64,000 nt of DNA from Euglena gracilis. Its lineage: Eukaryota > Euglenida > Euglenophyceae > Euglenales. Below are positions 34,944 through 47,625 of this stretch, in pieces (positions within the stretch are counted from its first letter, which is position 1; every line of letters starts with the position of its first letter). The notes under the pieces are model-generated. The model had not been told where the DNA came from. It worked only from the letters and a program-made list of their open reading frames with translations, and made no database searches. The DNA lies in the NCBI GenBank assembly GCA_039621445.1, contig CP154956.1:11407443-11471442 (forward strand), read 5' to 3'. Position numbers and translations under genes: made by a program.

Positions 34944-35917
34944 GCCGCCACCGCCGCCGTAGCGACCTGGGCCTCCCCGAGGGCTGGCGGGGTGCCCCGG
35001 CGGGTGGTGGTGGGCGGGCAGAACGAGTGAGTGGTCTGGAGAGCACTTGATTGGACCCAATGGTATGCCCAAAAAGGGCGAGGACTCACAACGTGTGTGT
35101 GTGTGTGTGAAGGGCGTGGCCAATGCACACAGGCTCGTGCGCACGGACCCAAATGCACGCAAGCACGCTTGCGCAAATCGTCGCACATCATCCACAAGCG
35201 CAGGATGCGATGGGTAGACGAACAAAAAATAAACGTTATCTGCTGCTTTAGGCCATACTCTTTCCCATTGAGATGAATCTCCCAACACTTTGGACAACAA
35301 AAAAACAGCCCACCCAAACAGAGCCAAAACCATCTTCCCATAAGCTACTAGCGCGCGTTCAAGGCACAATTCTGCCCTTGACACAACGGGGATGGATTTG
35401 TGAGTGCAGAAATACCCACTCCTGCCCCCGGCTCGTTGGTCAGGGCCAGATTGGCTCCAACAGACGGGGGGGGGGGGGGCGTGGGGGGGGGGGTTGACTC
35501 CAACGGCTCACGGGACCCAGAAACCTGCTCAAAAGAGGGGTTGGGTCGGGGGTAGGGTTTTTGGGGTGCCTGCCCACAGCAGGCCCCCCCTACCCCTGCG
35601 CCGAAGGTGCCTGGGGCCCGGAAAAGGCCATTTTCAATGAAAATTTTCTGGCCCCCCCGGACCCCTCCCCCCGGGGGGGGTGTGCCTGCTGGGGGCATGC
35701 ACCCTATAGCACCCACCCACCCCTCCCCCCCCCCCCGTCGGCCCGAACCCCAACCATAACCCCAACAACCCCGGGGGGGGGGGGGGAAAGGGGGGGGGGG
35801 GGGAAAGCAAGGGCCAAGGGGGGGGGGGGGGGGGGGGGTAGGAATATGCATGCATTGCACCCAGCGGCGTCAAGCCGAGGTTCTGAGGGGGGGGGGCTGC
35901 CAAACCAGCAGAGGCAC

Positions 35918-36037
35918 CGGCTGCGACTTGGAGAGGCTGAGGGAGAGGAAGAAGTTGCGCATGGAGCGGCGGTCCCGCGTCTCGGTAGGGGTGAAGGCGC
36001 CGGTGGTGTCCTGCCGGTCGGCGCCACGGCCGCCGTC
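35918..36037 (-). CDS. Exon, polar linker with hydrophobic patch
   Basis: A 120-bp phase-0 exon (CACCAG|GAC to CCG|GTGCCT) reads DGGRGADRQDTTGAFTPTET and then RDRRSMRNFFLSLSLSKSQP. The Thr-rich acidic part followed by a basic and hydrophobic patch suggests a regulatory linker. No family is recognised. Confidence 0.6.
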
Positions 36038-36779
36038 CTGGTGGGGGGCCCGAACCGCCGCCCGCCTTTCGGGGGGGGGGCCTGCCTGGGCAGGCACCCC
36101 AAGGCACTCCAAATCCGGCGCCGAAGCCAAAAATGGCCTGTTTTCAAAGGAATGTGCCTGGGCACAGGCCCAAACCCGACCCCCCCCCCCGGGGGGGCCT
36201 GCCTGGGCAGGCACTCATAGGCACTCCGGACCCCCCCCCGGGGAACATGACGCTGAAACCTAAAAATGACTCGAAACCTGCAACGCAAAACAGGGCAAAT
36301 AAACACAAAACACACATACACAACGTTGAAAACCTCAAATTTTTGACAAAGTCAAAAACAAACCCCCAAAAATGCAAAAAAGAAACACAAAACGAAACAC
36401 ATTTGCGTACCCCCCCCCCCGCTTCCAGTCAGCACCGGGCCTGATCTTATCGATGGCTGGAGTTGGAGGTAGCAATTGGCAAGTACGGGGAGCACAACAA
36501 CTATCAAAAAGGCGGGGTTGGCGAATGTGCAAGAGTGAGACCAGACCCGACTTCGCGGTTGGCCAAGCCCTCCCCCCTCAAAAAAGCGGCGAAAGCATGC
36601 CGAACTTCATTAATTTCCACCAAAAAAAGGGGGAACGTCGGGGAGGCCGATTGGCAAATGCAGGCCAGGGGTCACCTCCTGGGGAGGGAAAGTTACGGGG
36701 GGGGGGGGGAACCAAGTTGGCAGGCTTCCGACAGAATGTGGAGAGGCCATTACCAATTCCGTGTCAGACTGGCTGGGCA

Positions 36780-36960
36780 GACAGTCTTCGGCAACCAGGT
36801 TTGGCACCACAGCCCGGAGGGGGCTGGGGCGGGGTGGGGATGGCGGCCCTGTGCAAAGGTGCTGGGGCTGGAGGGGGCCCACATCGGGGTGGAGGCGGAT
36901 GAGGAGCCAGCGCGGTCGGATTGCTTTGTGGGGGAGGGAGGGAGGGGCGGGGACACTCGA
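36780..36960 (-). other. Possible exon, Ser/Pro-rich, frame unresolved
   Basis: A GC-rich segment is open in all three minus frames; one reads SDRAGSSSASTPMWAPSSPS. Composition resembles the neighbouring linker exons. No splice donor is convincing, so it is not called as coding. Confidence 0.25.
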
Positions 36961-37182
36961 GACTGGGTTGAGGCTGGTACACCCGTTCAGAATCTCGCTG
37001 AAAAATTTGGCATGAAATTCACACATGCAAGATCATCAAAAGTAATCATGAAAATGAACGAAAAATAATGCGTGTACACACATATAAACATATACACATA
37101 TGTACGCATGTACATATACATACGTACACATGTATATACATGAATATGTATATGTGTGTACGTATGTATGTACGTACGTATG

Positions 37183-37235
37183 AAGTGATGGATGGATGGA
37201 TGGATGGATGGATGGATGGATGGATGGATGGATGG

Positions 37236-37266
<31 letters not shown>

Positions 37267-37292
37267 CATGGATGGATGGATGAATGGATGGA
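37183..37292. repeat. ATGG tetranucleotide array
   Basis: About 26 units of GATG with a few substitutions. Confidence 0.95.
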
Positions 37293-37447
37293 AGCACACA
37301 TTTCTCATATGGTCAAGAAAGCGGAAGGAAAACAGGTGTGCGTGCACTGTTTGTAACAAATCACAAACACCGCAGTCGGAAAACAGATACTAAAAAAATT
37401 ACAAGCCAAAAAAAATAGACCCATCCTCGTAGTGCACTATCTCTTAC

Positions 37448-37652
37448 CATTCACTGCCTGGCCCCCGCGAATCGCGCCCGGAGGCAATGGCCCGGTGAAG
37501 GGCAGCAATCGGCGGGCCAGACTCCGGGGAGGAGGGACTGCTGACGCCGCCCGCCTTCCGGGAGGGTGTCCGCGTCTCCATCGGCTTCACGATGACGACG
37601 CTGCGGGGGGCAGCGTGGGGGGTGCCTGGGAGGCGGCGGACGTCCGCAGCGC
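37448..37652 (-). CDS. Exon, Ser/Pro-rich linker with basic segment
   Basis: It ends at a near-consensus donor, ATG|GTAAGAG. The frame reads RSVVIVKPMETRTPSRKAGG, then VSSPSSPESGPPIAALHRAI, then ASGRDSRG. The acceptor is either TTTAG|GC (given here, 205 bp) or CCCCGCAG|C about 55 bases downstream, which has the better pyrimidine tract. No domain is recognised. A complete element with a perfect 8-bp target duplication lies just upstream (37695-37909). Confidence 0.6.
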
Positions 37653-37694
37653 CTAAATGACAGACCTTGGCAGGTGGGCTTGAAGCGTCCCGGG

Positions 37695-37909
37695 CAGGCT
37701 TCTTTTTAAGACCCCCGGGGAGGAGGGGGGTCCCCCCACCCACCCAGGGTGGCGCGGGACCCCCCCCCCGGGGGGGACCCCCCAAAATTGGGCCCGCTAA
37801 AGGCAATTTTCAAAAATTTTCGTCGCTTCGCGCCGAAAAGGTATACCCGGCGCCTCCGGCGCGGGACCCCCCCAGGGGGGGGGGGTCAGGTGACTTAAAA
37901 AGAAGCCTG
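37695..37909. mobile_element. Non-autonomous TIR element, family A (copy 1)
   Basis: The ends are CAGGCTTCTTTTTAAG and CTTAAAAAGAAGCCTG, a perfect 16-bp inverted repeat. Perfect 8-bp target duplications, GTCCCGGG, lie at 37687-37694 and 37910-37917. The 215-bp interior holds G/C runs and a CGCTTCGCGCCGAAAA hairpin remnant, with no coding capacity. The 8-bp duplication and CAG ends resemble hAT-type elements; a transposase source is not in the window. Confidence 0.9.
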
Positions 37910-39359
37910 GTCCCGGGAACCGACATCAATCCAGAATTTTTATTCAGGACCCGGAGGGTCCGCCGCCCGCCATCCCGTGGGACAGGGCGGCCCAGACATT
38001 CATTTACTGTGGTTTACAAAGGGCGTGCACACCACAAATTTTTTTTTGGCGTCAGGAGATGAACCACAAAAAATTTTGGTGTCCTTGAAACATCGCCTAT
38101 CCACCCAAAACTCGAAAAAATGTGTCTTGCAAATTTAAACCCCGTTCGATCCCCGGATCGGCCACCAGCCAAGGGTTTTTCCTTTGGCCAAAGGGCACCC
38201 AATTAGAAGCCCCCCCCTCGGGTTTTCCGCAGAGTGACCGTAGTAGCCCGGGGGGCACCATTTTCCAATTGCCGTTTCATTATCATTTTGGTCATTTTCC
38301 GTAATTGTTTTCGGCCATATTCGGCAATTTTTGGCCACTTTTTTGGCCAATCTTTTAGCAATCACCAGATCTTCCTTCATGCATGCAGCCCTGCTGACCC
38401 CCCCCAAAACATGAAACTTACCTGGCTTTGTATGTTTTAGGCAGGATTTCAAGACCATATCATATTCACTTGGGATCACTTCACTCCAGTGATCCCTGGG
38501 GGGGGGGGCACTTTTTTCCTGGGCCCAAACCCACCCACCCTCCCCAGGGGGAGTCAACCACCCACCCACCCAAAATACAGGCAAAATCGGCCGAAAACGC
38601 TGAAAATTTTCAACGGCCCGGCCTTCGGCTGGACCAAAACCTGACCCGTGGTGCACCCCGGGGGGGGGGGTCCCGGGGCCCCAACCCATCCATCCACTCT
38701 CAAGAATCCACCCACCCCCTGGGGGGGGGGAGGGGTCACACAGGAGTTAACTGAATGTATGTTCAAGACCTTGGGGGGTTTGTGTGTTGGAAAACCTAAC
38801 TTTCACGACCAACGAAGATGAGCCCTGGAGCATCTGTGCACCCATCCTTACCCAAGTTTCTGCAAAACAACCGCTCGGCACCCTTTTGATGGGCTGAAAA
38901 TGTTGAAAGAATTGCAGGAATGTATTCCACAATGCTGGTTCTTCGGCACTTTTCCCCAATGACACCGACTCTCCACCCGCCCCTCTTGCCCAATGACCGG
39001 GGTTGCCCAACGGCCCTCCCGGGTGGGATGCGATCTTTTGGTACACAAAGTTGGTTCAGTAATTGTGGGAAGAATTGGGTGACTTAACTTCGCTTTTTTT
39101 GCATTTGCATGTTATTGCATTTGCATTTGCATGCATTTGCATTTCAGAGAAGGTTTTTTTTATTGTTGGGATGACCACCATAAAATGGCTGAAAACACAA
39201 AGAAAAAAATACAAAGAATGAAATCCAATGTCCAACGAAAAATTACACCAAATTGCCCAAAACTACTAATTTATAAAAATGTGCGAGATTGCGACAAGCA
39301 GCCAAAAGTTTGAGGTTTGGTCGGCACCCCCCCACCCGAGAGGTGGGGACGAGGCAAGG

Positions 39360-40640
39360 ACAATCATCCCCGGTTTTTGGTCTCCGTTGGGGTCCGGTCG
39401 GATCCGGTAGGATGCGGTGGGGTTCCGGTGGGTTGGCTTGGGGGGGGGGGGGGCGGGAAAAAAACACATGCAACAAGGTGGTTTGACCAATAAACCCCCC
39501 TCACTTATAAACCCCCCGGGGTTTATAGGATCAGGTTTGGTTGGTCAGCCGAAGGGAGGGGGGGGTTATAGGTGAGGGGGGGTTTATAGGATCCGGAATT
39601 GTTGGATTGCTGGTGAAAATCCGACCCCCCAAAATGACCCCGAAACCCCCCCAAATTGGCAATTTTCAGCAAACTTAGTCAAAAATGGCATTTTTGATGA
39701 TGGTTGGTCTCAAGAAATTGCCAAAAAAGATCAGTTTTTGGGTGGTTTGGGGCCGGAAAAATCGTCCCCGGTGGTTTCAATTTTCCTTCCCCAGGGGGGG
39801 GTTTATAGGATCCGGTTTGGTTGGTCGGCCCGAGGGGGGGGGTTAAAAGTGGGGGGGGGGGGTATGGTGGGGGGGGGGGTGTATTCTTTTTGCATCATGC
39901 AGTGGGTGCACAGCATAACCACACGCATGGCCCCTGGGGCCAGGGTCTTGGCTAACTTTTTTTTGTCCTACATGAGTCACCTTTTGGCTCTGTTTAATGG
40001 CCAATCCAGGTGCTCGGGATCTTTTGCCCTGTCGTCACGTGGTATCACCACATGATGTGATGTACTCACCCTGGGGTCGTCGGTTTCATCCACCCCAATG
40101 GCCACCGAATATTTGCCATGGCGAATCATATCCTGCAAATCCTTAGGTGGCGCATCTCGCGCTTAAGCTTTTGAATGGTCGATGTGCGAAATTGCGCACA
40201 TCGACGTTCTTTCCTTGTTCAAACCATGGCTGCAATAAATCACTCCAATGAAAGTTGTGTGATGCCCTCTCCCGTTTCATCACCACACAGTTTGGCCGGA
40301 CACATTCCGCTGAAAGTTCGGTGGGGACTCGCGACCCTTCCCTCCCCTTCAAACCACTTTCTCTTCACCCTGCATGGGCCTTCACAAAATCCCCAGGCAC
40401 GCCTTCCTTTCTGCGTTCTTGGCGGGCGGCGTGATTGGACCCACCCTATGTGTATTCCTCTTTGCAGCATGAGACTTTGGGGCCATAAATACAGAATAAA
40501 ATGTGTGCACGGAAAAAAATCTGCGGTGGGATCCGGTGAGGGTCTGGTGGGATCCGGTGGGATCCGGGGAGATCCGGGGAACCCAATAGTCAAATGGTCA
40601 AAAAATCCCCGGTGGGATCCGGTGGGATCCGGTGGGACGT
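39360..40640. repeat. GGATCCGGT-type repeats
   Basis: Clusters of GGTGGGATCCGGTGGGATCC occur at 40520-40632 and GGTCGGATCCGGTAGGATGC at about 39390-39430. GTTTATAGGATCCGG recurs at 39580 and 39800. The intervening DNA is intron-like with no exon seen. Confidence 0.65.
40178..40205. repeat. 11-bp perfect hairpin
   Basis: GTCGATGTGCG and CGCACATCGAC flank a 6-base loop (40189-40194). It belongs to the class of GCGCA palindromes found in the G-run-poor islands. Confidence 0.75.
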
Positions 40641-40816
40641 GGTGGTTGTCCTTGCCTCGTGGGGGCGGGTGGGTCAACCCCCCAAACCACCACCGTCGAA
40701 GGAAAATTTTGACCAAAAAAAAACGGTGCCCCCGGAAATATGGGATGGGGTGGTGGGTGGGGGAGTCGGACCCCCCCCCCACCCACCACGTCAGGTTACC
40801 CACCACATGGGGTTAC

Positions 40817-40971
40817 GGGGATTCCTGTGCAGCCGTGGCAGTCAGCGCGGGGCAGACGCCCGCCTGCGGCGGGGAGCCACTGCCCGTGGTACGTGGCTGG
40901 CCGTGGCGCTGGTCCACAAAGACCAGGCGGGGCGAGGCCGTCCCGGTCGGCATCGGGGGTGGGGGGAAAGG
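40817..40971 (-). CDS. Exon, Ser/Gly/Pro-rich
   Basis: Following AATCCCAG|CC, the frame reads PTGTASPRLVFVDQRHGQPR, then TTGSGSPPQAGVCPALTATA. It reaches a donor at CCCC|GTAACC. A dispersed repeat (family P) begins at or just before that donor: the last bases, GGAATCCCC, also occur in other P copies at 13.7 and 50.0 kb. The true exon may therefore end at GCACAG, 8 bases earlier. Confidence 0.5.
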
Positions 40972-41097
40972 CTGGGATTCTGATTCCCCCCAAAAAAATC
41001 GAAAGAAACGTCGATGCAAAAAATAAAAAAAACAAAAAAAACCATAAAAACGTATAAAAAAAAGTCCAGATTTGTTGCCCTTTTTGGGACAAAACTG

Positions 41098-41157
41098 TTT
41101 TTTCAGACCCTCTGTTTTAAAACAGAGGGTCTGCCATTGAGCTATTCCTGCTCCCCT
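41098..41157 (-). other. tRNA-like A-box with palindromic arm
   Basis: On the minus strand AGCAGGAATAGCTCAATGGC resembles the 5' half and A-box of a tRNA. It is followed by a perfect palindrome, ACCCTCTGTTTTAAAACAGA with its complement, where an anticodon arm would be. The loop is even-numbered and no B-box follows, so it is at most tRNA-derived. Confidence 0.3.
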
Positions 41158-42038
41158 CTGGGAACAGTTCGGGGGCGGGCATGGCAATCCCTATTCACAG
41201 ACCCCATGGTGGGATCTATTTTGGGTCATCTGAATGGGGGGGGTTGTATGTCAAGGAGTTGGTCGAAATCTGAACCCCAAATTGACCCAGAAATGCTTCC
41301 TAGAAATGCTCCCCAGGACATGATGAAAATTTTGGCAACGTTTTTTTTTGCATCATTTGGCATTTTGGCATTTAGCATTTTGACAGCATGGAAATCTTTA
41401 TGATGGTGGGACACAAAAAAATGGCACACAGTTTACAAAGACTATCTGATCCAAATTGGGTTATAAATCTCCTTTGGTTGGGGACACTTGATTGTGGGTC
41501 CAGCTGGAAAAAAAACACCCCAGTGCAAAATGGTGAACTGTGAGAAACATTTCAAAAATGGTCAACAGTGGTGCTTTTATGGTGTTTTCCTGGTATTTTT
41601 TTCTCTCTGTAAAATTTATCACCCAGCCGAATTCGGACACTTTTGCTGGGTTTTCGGTTCCAGCTCTGACCACTAGCTGGCAGACAGCCTCCCTGACCCA
41701 TTACTTTAAAGAAATCCCCAGCCCACGCACTGCGTTGCGCATCTGCATTGTTTTTTTGCATTGCTTTATTGCGTTACACATTGCGCATTTGCAGTGTGTT
41801 TTTGCAACTGTTTTTTGCAGTGCTTTTTTTTTTGCAGTGCTTTCTTGCAGTTATTTTTGCAATTTTTTGCATTGTTTTTTTTTTTTGCAGTGTTGTTTGC
41901 AGGTTTTTTCCAGGTTTTTGACCTGCCTACGGGTCAGTTGTTCCCCCTCCCTGGCAGGTGGCATTCCTGAACAGCTTCGGAGGTGCGGGTGTAGGGCACT
42001 CTGTGTGTGTCCCAGTGCCCCCCCCCCAAAGGTGTGAC

Positions 42039-42169
42039 GGTGTGGGGCGGCCTGCGTGGCTGGCGGGGGAGTGATGCGCGGAGCCGAAAAAGGATGCCTC
42101 TCGGCCGGGCAGTTTGATCGGCGAGGACCCCATTCGCGTTGGCGAGCGTTGGGACGGGAGAGGGGTCGG
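42039..42169 (-). CDS. Exon candidate, Ser/Pro-rich
   Basis: Between CCATAG|CC and ACC|GTCACA all three frames are partly open. The preferred one reads RSPTRMGSSPIKLPGREASF and then FGSAHHSPASHAGRPTPSH, chosen because its third positions are GC-rich and its composition matches neighbouring exons. The frame choice is uncertain. Confidence 0.4.
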
Positions 42170-42603
42170 CTATGGAGACAATGTGTCAAAAAATTTCCTC
42201 GGGATCAATAAGAAGCTGGAGAAAGGGCCACCACAAGAAACATTTTCCTGCTTGCCATTATTCAACCAAACCTAAGGGATCTCCCAATCAGAAAAAGTCG
42301 TCTTAAACAGGATATTCTCTGAATGGAAGTTACATGCGGTGTTACTGTGAAATCATGATAAAATATTGTGCACCAATTTTATCTGGAAAATAATTTTAAA
42401 AACTGAATAATTTTTTTCTGGAAAAGGTGATGAAACACAAAATGGCACATTCAAGCTTTAACAACCCCGGTTTACGGGTGTGGCTTTCCGGGCTGAGACG
42501 CCCATCAATTTGATTTATTTTTCATGTTCGAAGCCCTGAAGGTGGGGGAGTATGTACAGGACGAGGGGTACTGCAGGACTCCGCCAACATCCAAGCCACA
42601 CAC

Positions 42604-42643
42604 CTGCCGGGGAGTCCGGCCGGACGCCCACCCGCTGCGGGGA
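42604..42643 (-). CDS. Short exon, Ser/Pro/Arg-rich
   Basis: A strong donor (GGCAG|GTGTGT) closes a short segment reading SPQRVGVRPDSPA. A TCCTAAC branch-like site lies about 25 bases upstream of the GTGAAG|TCC acceptor. It looks like a disordered or phosphorylation-rich linker. No family can be assigned. Confidence 0.45.
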
Positions 42644-42999
42644 CTTCACGCGATGGTGCATGGCACGGGGTTAGGATATGACACACAGCATGGGGCCAGG
42701 GGGGCCGGGCGGGAAGGCGAGGTGGAGCCCGACACTGCAGAAAAGGCAGGGGATAGGCATTGCATAGGACAGGCACAACACATAAATGCACAACGCGTAA
42801 TGCTGCAGACAGGTCTGCGAACTCCTGCTTGCCCCCCCCCCGGTCTACCAACCAGAAAACATGGGGAAGAGCTGGGGGTGTGGGGGGGCTAAGGCAAAGG
42901 GGCAACCTGAGTGGGAAACGTCTGGCTGGGCACAGCGTGCAAAAAAAATCTGTTCATTCTGGTGGTCCTCTTTTCTATTGAACGGCACCAGGATGCAAA

Positions 43000-45900
43000 A
43001 AATAAGCAAATCTCACCAATCCAAGCTTCTTCTGTGATGTCATGATTTTTCAAGAAAACACAGAAGAAAGTCCCCCAAAAGTCCATTTTTTTCCCCTTCC
43101 GGTGCAAAGCGCCAGAATTCGGGCAATCTTAACAAATTTTTGCCCAAAAAGTGCCAAAATGACATTCTTTTGACACAGGGGTAAGAATACGGGAGAGGCA
43201 ATACCGACCCCCCTGTTAGGTCAGCAAGCACAGAGGTGGGTGACAGGTCCCCACAGTGACAGGTCAGCGAGTATGGAGCGTCCATTCCCGAAGTTCCCAA
43301 AACGGACTGTTCCCGCTGTTGTGTATGTCCGTTTGCACATTTGCCCAAGTGATTCCTTTGTGCAGTGGCGCAAAGGGGCCAGCATAATTTTTTCTGAAGC
43401 CAAAGTGCATGGCGTCGAGCAGGGCTCGGTCTCACCCACCCCAAACTGTTCCGGAAACATCCCGCGTTGATGAGGCAGCCGCTGGAAGGTTCACAAACAT
43501 ATTGGGTGAGTTGTGTGCTGTGTGGCCACGTGCTCTGGGGAACCCTTTGGACTTCCCTGCACTTTCAAATCTTTGCACTGCTCTCCTTGGGCTCCAGACC
43601 ACACCTGGATTGCATTTTGCAGGTCGGCTGCCACATATTGGGATTTTAAAGAAAGTGGCACCTTTGCGCAACTGTGCGAGCGAACAAGCCAACAATGTGT
43701 TACGTGCAAGATCGGCCACCAAAATGGGGGGACCACCCGCCAACCTTTTTTGACCTCTTGTCCAAACGACCACCCCCCGGGTCGGAGGACAGAGGTTACC
43801 GGTCGTCGGGGGGGAGTTATGGTCTAGACTCCTCCCCATGAACGCTGCTGTATTCCCCAAGTGGTTCCTTAGCGCAATTAAAAAAAATCATCAAATGGTT
43901 GATTTGAGAAATGCACAAGTGTTCCAAATGAATTTTATTTTTTGAAACCTTATTAGTGGGGACTTCTGAGCCGCAGATCAGAGTGGAACATAGCGTCCAA
44001 AAAGGTGTTTGTTCCAGGTGTTTGTTCAGCAAAAAATCTGAGTTGGTCAAAAAAGCGTTTCAGGGTACTGCACCAGATGCCCCCTGAACGCATCACTTAA
44101 CATTCTTTTGTGTCAAAATCCTAAAATGAGGTCCACTCAATTTTTTTCACCTCTAAAAAAATTTGTTCTGTGGGAAAACAACAGAATTTCCAAAAAAAAT
44201 TGTTAGGTGACAAGTTAGAGAGTACAAAGGAAGGTGACAGGTCCCTATGAGGACAGGCCAGTGTGTACGGGGCTAGGCGACTGTTTCCAGGAGTTCCCCC
44301 GGGGGGGGGGGGGGGTTGAACACAATTTCACAGCATTTATTTTCTACAACACGGGCTGGCATGGGAAGCTGCAGGTTGATTTAAAGACGGTTCCCCAAGG
44401 CGATTGCACAAATGGTTCGTTGCTTTTTCTGTCTCAGCTTGCGAGGGGTGACGGGGACAACTTGCCATACGCCCAACCAGCACCCAGTGGAAGTCCGCCG
44501 ATATTTGTTATCCCTAAATGACAAGAATTTTTAGCGTTCTCTAACGGCCCGTTTCAACCGGGAAAACACACTTCTTTTGCAGCAGACTGCGGAAAACTCC
44601 ACAGAGCGCAGGCATTCAGAAAGCAAAACAAAGAATGGGCTGGTCACCCGCCTCCAGAACTTCACCTGGCGCTGCTGGCAGTTGCCACACAGGAATGCGA
44701 CAGGACCAGAGAGTTTCGTGCATTGCAGTTCCCGTGGGGTCAAGCCGAGGAAATCAAAACTCACGCTATGTTTCAGAGAGTCAACGACTTCAAAATTTGG
44801 CCTCTCCCCTGGGGTTAACCGGAAAATGGTGAAGATCTGCACACAGACCTAAACTCCTCCAAATAAAACTCGTGCTGTTTTGTGCGAATGCGCAAAGAAA
44901 AAGTTTCAGTGCGTGATCGGTCGCCCAGGAAAATGGCCGCTGAAAAAGGTGAGAACAGGGGAGGTTTTCACGAGGTCGTGGGTCTAACAAACCGGGTGAG
45001 GTCTAACAAATTTGCGCATAGGTGTACACACATCCACATGAATATATATTAGACCCCCCCCCGGGGGGTTGACTGGGTCGGCCGGAATTGGGGACCCCAA
45101 CGACGGTTCTCAGGCATGAGGGGGGAGGGGGGTTAGATGTGTATCGACATTTATCTGCATCCTTCTCCCGCAAACTGTGTCTGTGATGACTGACCTCCTG
45201 CCATTCCATAAGGGGTGATCCTTTGACAAAGTTGCTGCTTCACTGCTAAAATGCCTCCGACAGGCTCAGGGGTGCATCATGGCACCTTCAATATGTCAGA
45301 CAGAAAAAATACACTGCAAAAAAGTAAATTGCACACTTATTCCTTTGAACACTCCCCCATGCGGAAAATTCTTTTTAACCCCCTCCGGGAAAAATTCTGC
45401 ATTATGCAACAACAACAACATCAGCAGCAGCAGCAGCAGCATGCACAATTGAATAATGGCAAGGGTTGATCGCCCAGCTGCTACAGCTCGCGATGTCAAA
45501 CAAATCCGAAGAATGAAACAGAATTGTGTATTTCCTGGAAACCCTGATGCCAGAAATTGAAAAAAGACCTTTTCTGTGGAGGTTCTTGGAACCTTCAAGA
45601 GGTCGCCCCCCCCCCCCCGAGCACTGGGGTCACACCCAGGCCTTGCCCAAACCTGGACGGCGCTCTTATATCGAACTCGGGCACCTGCCACCCTAAACCT
45701 CCCCCCAAATGGATCAGAGGTTGTCGTTGTTGTTGTTTTTAGGACCGGGGGGTACAGATCCCACCCGCCCCCCCCCCCAGGAGGTGGGTCGGTGGGGCCA
45801 TACTTCTCTGGGAGGTTTGGAACATCCCCTGGGGGGGGGGGGGGGGGGCTGCTGCAGCCAAGCCCTGATTTCGGCCCACCCAGCTGCAGCAGCACCCCCT

Positions 45901-46900
45901 CGAGGGGGGGGGGGCTCCTACTACCCTGCTAGCCAGCCCGTTTTTGCAGGGTCCAGACCAAAAAAAATGGCCCAAAAATGGTGTTTTTGTGCGTTTGGGG
46001 GTGTACTTTTGGCTGTTTGCCAGATGCTCATTTTTCTCGAAACTTCCGATTTTGGCCCAGCCCAGCCCAGGCCAATGTCCACCTGGGGTCCATCCCCCCC
46101 CCAGAGGGGGGTGGGAGGGCTAGCCAGCCCAAACGTCCAGTCAGCCCAAATTCCCCCCGGGTGGGGGGGGGGGGGCTAGAGGGACCCACTTTTGGCAGGT
46201 CAATTTAAGGGCCTTTTCTTCAGCGCTTCGCACCGAAAATAGAGGAAAACCCCATCTCTGGCAGGGTACCCACTCAGCCCAACCCCACCTGGGGGGGGGG
46301 GGTCAGCCGGGACCCACCCCCTGGGTCAGGAAACTTAAAAAAAAAAATCTCTGAAATGGCTGCAAAGGTGGTGCATGAAAAGATGGATAGCAGACCGCTG
46401 TGGGGGTGCGCATCGATTTGCACCCTTCCTGCTTGATTTTTTAATGATTTTCTTTAGAAACACCATCAAAATGGCAGTGCGCTTTTTTCCGGACACCTCG
46501 CTTGTCACGCTGGGTCAGGCTTCCATTGCCCGCAACCGCAAATAGGCAGGGTATTGAATGAGGTGGGAAGGGGGGTAGTCGCAAAACGCTGGAAAACATT
46601 CTGGGGGTTAAAAAAATACCAAGAAACGCGTTTTGGCACTGTTTCAAAAATGCAGCCAAAAATACAAAAAAAATCCTGTTTCGAATGAAAAAAAGAAAAG
46701 AAAACCTTTAGGCTTCGGTGGGTTGGACCCCCTGGCCCAAAGGGGGAAGGGGGGGAGGGGGGTAGTCTGACCTCTCCCTGTGCAAATCAATACTCACAAT
46801 AGCCTGCGAATAAGGTCTGCAGCCAGAGCCAGCACAACATCAGCAGGACAAGCGCAAACATTTGGGTGCTTGATGTCAAGTTACATGCTAAAGTTCCCAC
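43000..46900. other. Intronic or intergenic stretch
   Basis: Alternates between G-run-poor unique DNA (43.2-45.0 kb, with short GCGCA motifs) and G-run elements (45.0-46.3 kb). A short CAACAG tract lies at 45407-45440. No exon with splice signals was found. Confidence 0.5.
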
Positions 46901-47122
46901 ATAATTTTAAAAGAAACAAGTTTGGAGAATGTCGCAGACAAGTCCCGAGGAAGGGGGTGGGGGGAGGGGGGGTATCAAGCCCCGTAGCAGTTCGCTGTTC
47001 GATTCCAACGGCAGCTGAAGTCTGGATTGTTGGCGGGGTGGATTCAGACACGGAGGGACACCAACGGCAGCAAAGGAGGTTTGCTGAAGGCCGTGGGTGC
47101 TGGCTGGCTGAACCCCGCCCCC

Positions 47123-47183
47123 CCCGTCCGAGGGTCGTCGCGTCTCAGGGCGGGAGGCCCAAGACGACGCGTCCTTCGCCATG
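47123..47183 (-). CDS. Exon candidate, basic/Ser-rich
   Basis: After acceptor TGTTAG|C the frame reads MAKDASSWASRPETRRPSD and then runs into a G tract with no clear GT donor. The peptide resembles the other low-complexity exons of the region. The 3' limit is approximate. Confidence 0.35.
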
Positions 47184-47525
47184 CTAACAGAAACACGCGC
47201 ACGCGCACAATTTGGACAAAACCCTGAAGTGCAGAAATGGGCGTCTCGGACCAACTTCGGACCTCCCCCCCCTCCCCCCTCCCCCCCCCCCTGAGAAAAT
47301 GTCACCCCTCCCCCCCCCCCCACCCTAACCGAGTGAAAAAGAAGCCTGGGTTTGGCCACGAAAAAGAAGAGAAGCCTGGGTTTGGCCATGAAAAAGAAGC
47401 CTGTGTTTGGCCATGGCGGTTCCTAAGCTGGACCACAGAAGCCGGAATTGGACAACTGCCCCCCCCAAAAAAAACCACACATATGAGCCAATGTGCACGG
47501 GTCGGGTTGGTCTCCGTCCCCTAAC

Positions 47526-47625
47526 CTTCCGGCCCCAGCCCCGGGCGACGTGGCTGCCGTGGAGAGGCCGCCGGGCGAGCTCCGCCTGGAAGCGGAGCAC
47601 GGCGTCGATGACCCGGCACCAGACG
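47526..47625 (-). CDS. Exon, unassigned helical segment
   Basis: A 100-bp exon between GCGCAG|C and a strong AAG|GTTAGG donor reads SVWCRVIDAVLRFQAELARR and then PLHGSHVARGWGRK. It is predicted helical. No family is recognised. The strict GC bias at third positions and the good splice signals support it being real. Confidence 0.6.

Noticed and set aside
41098-41157. Suppressor-type tRNA with TTA anticodon
   Set aside because: The putative anticodon arm is a perfect even palindrome that cannot give a 7-base loop, and no T arm follows.
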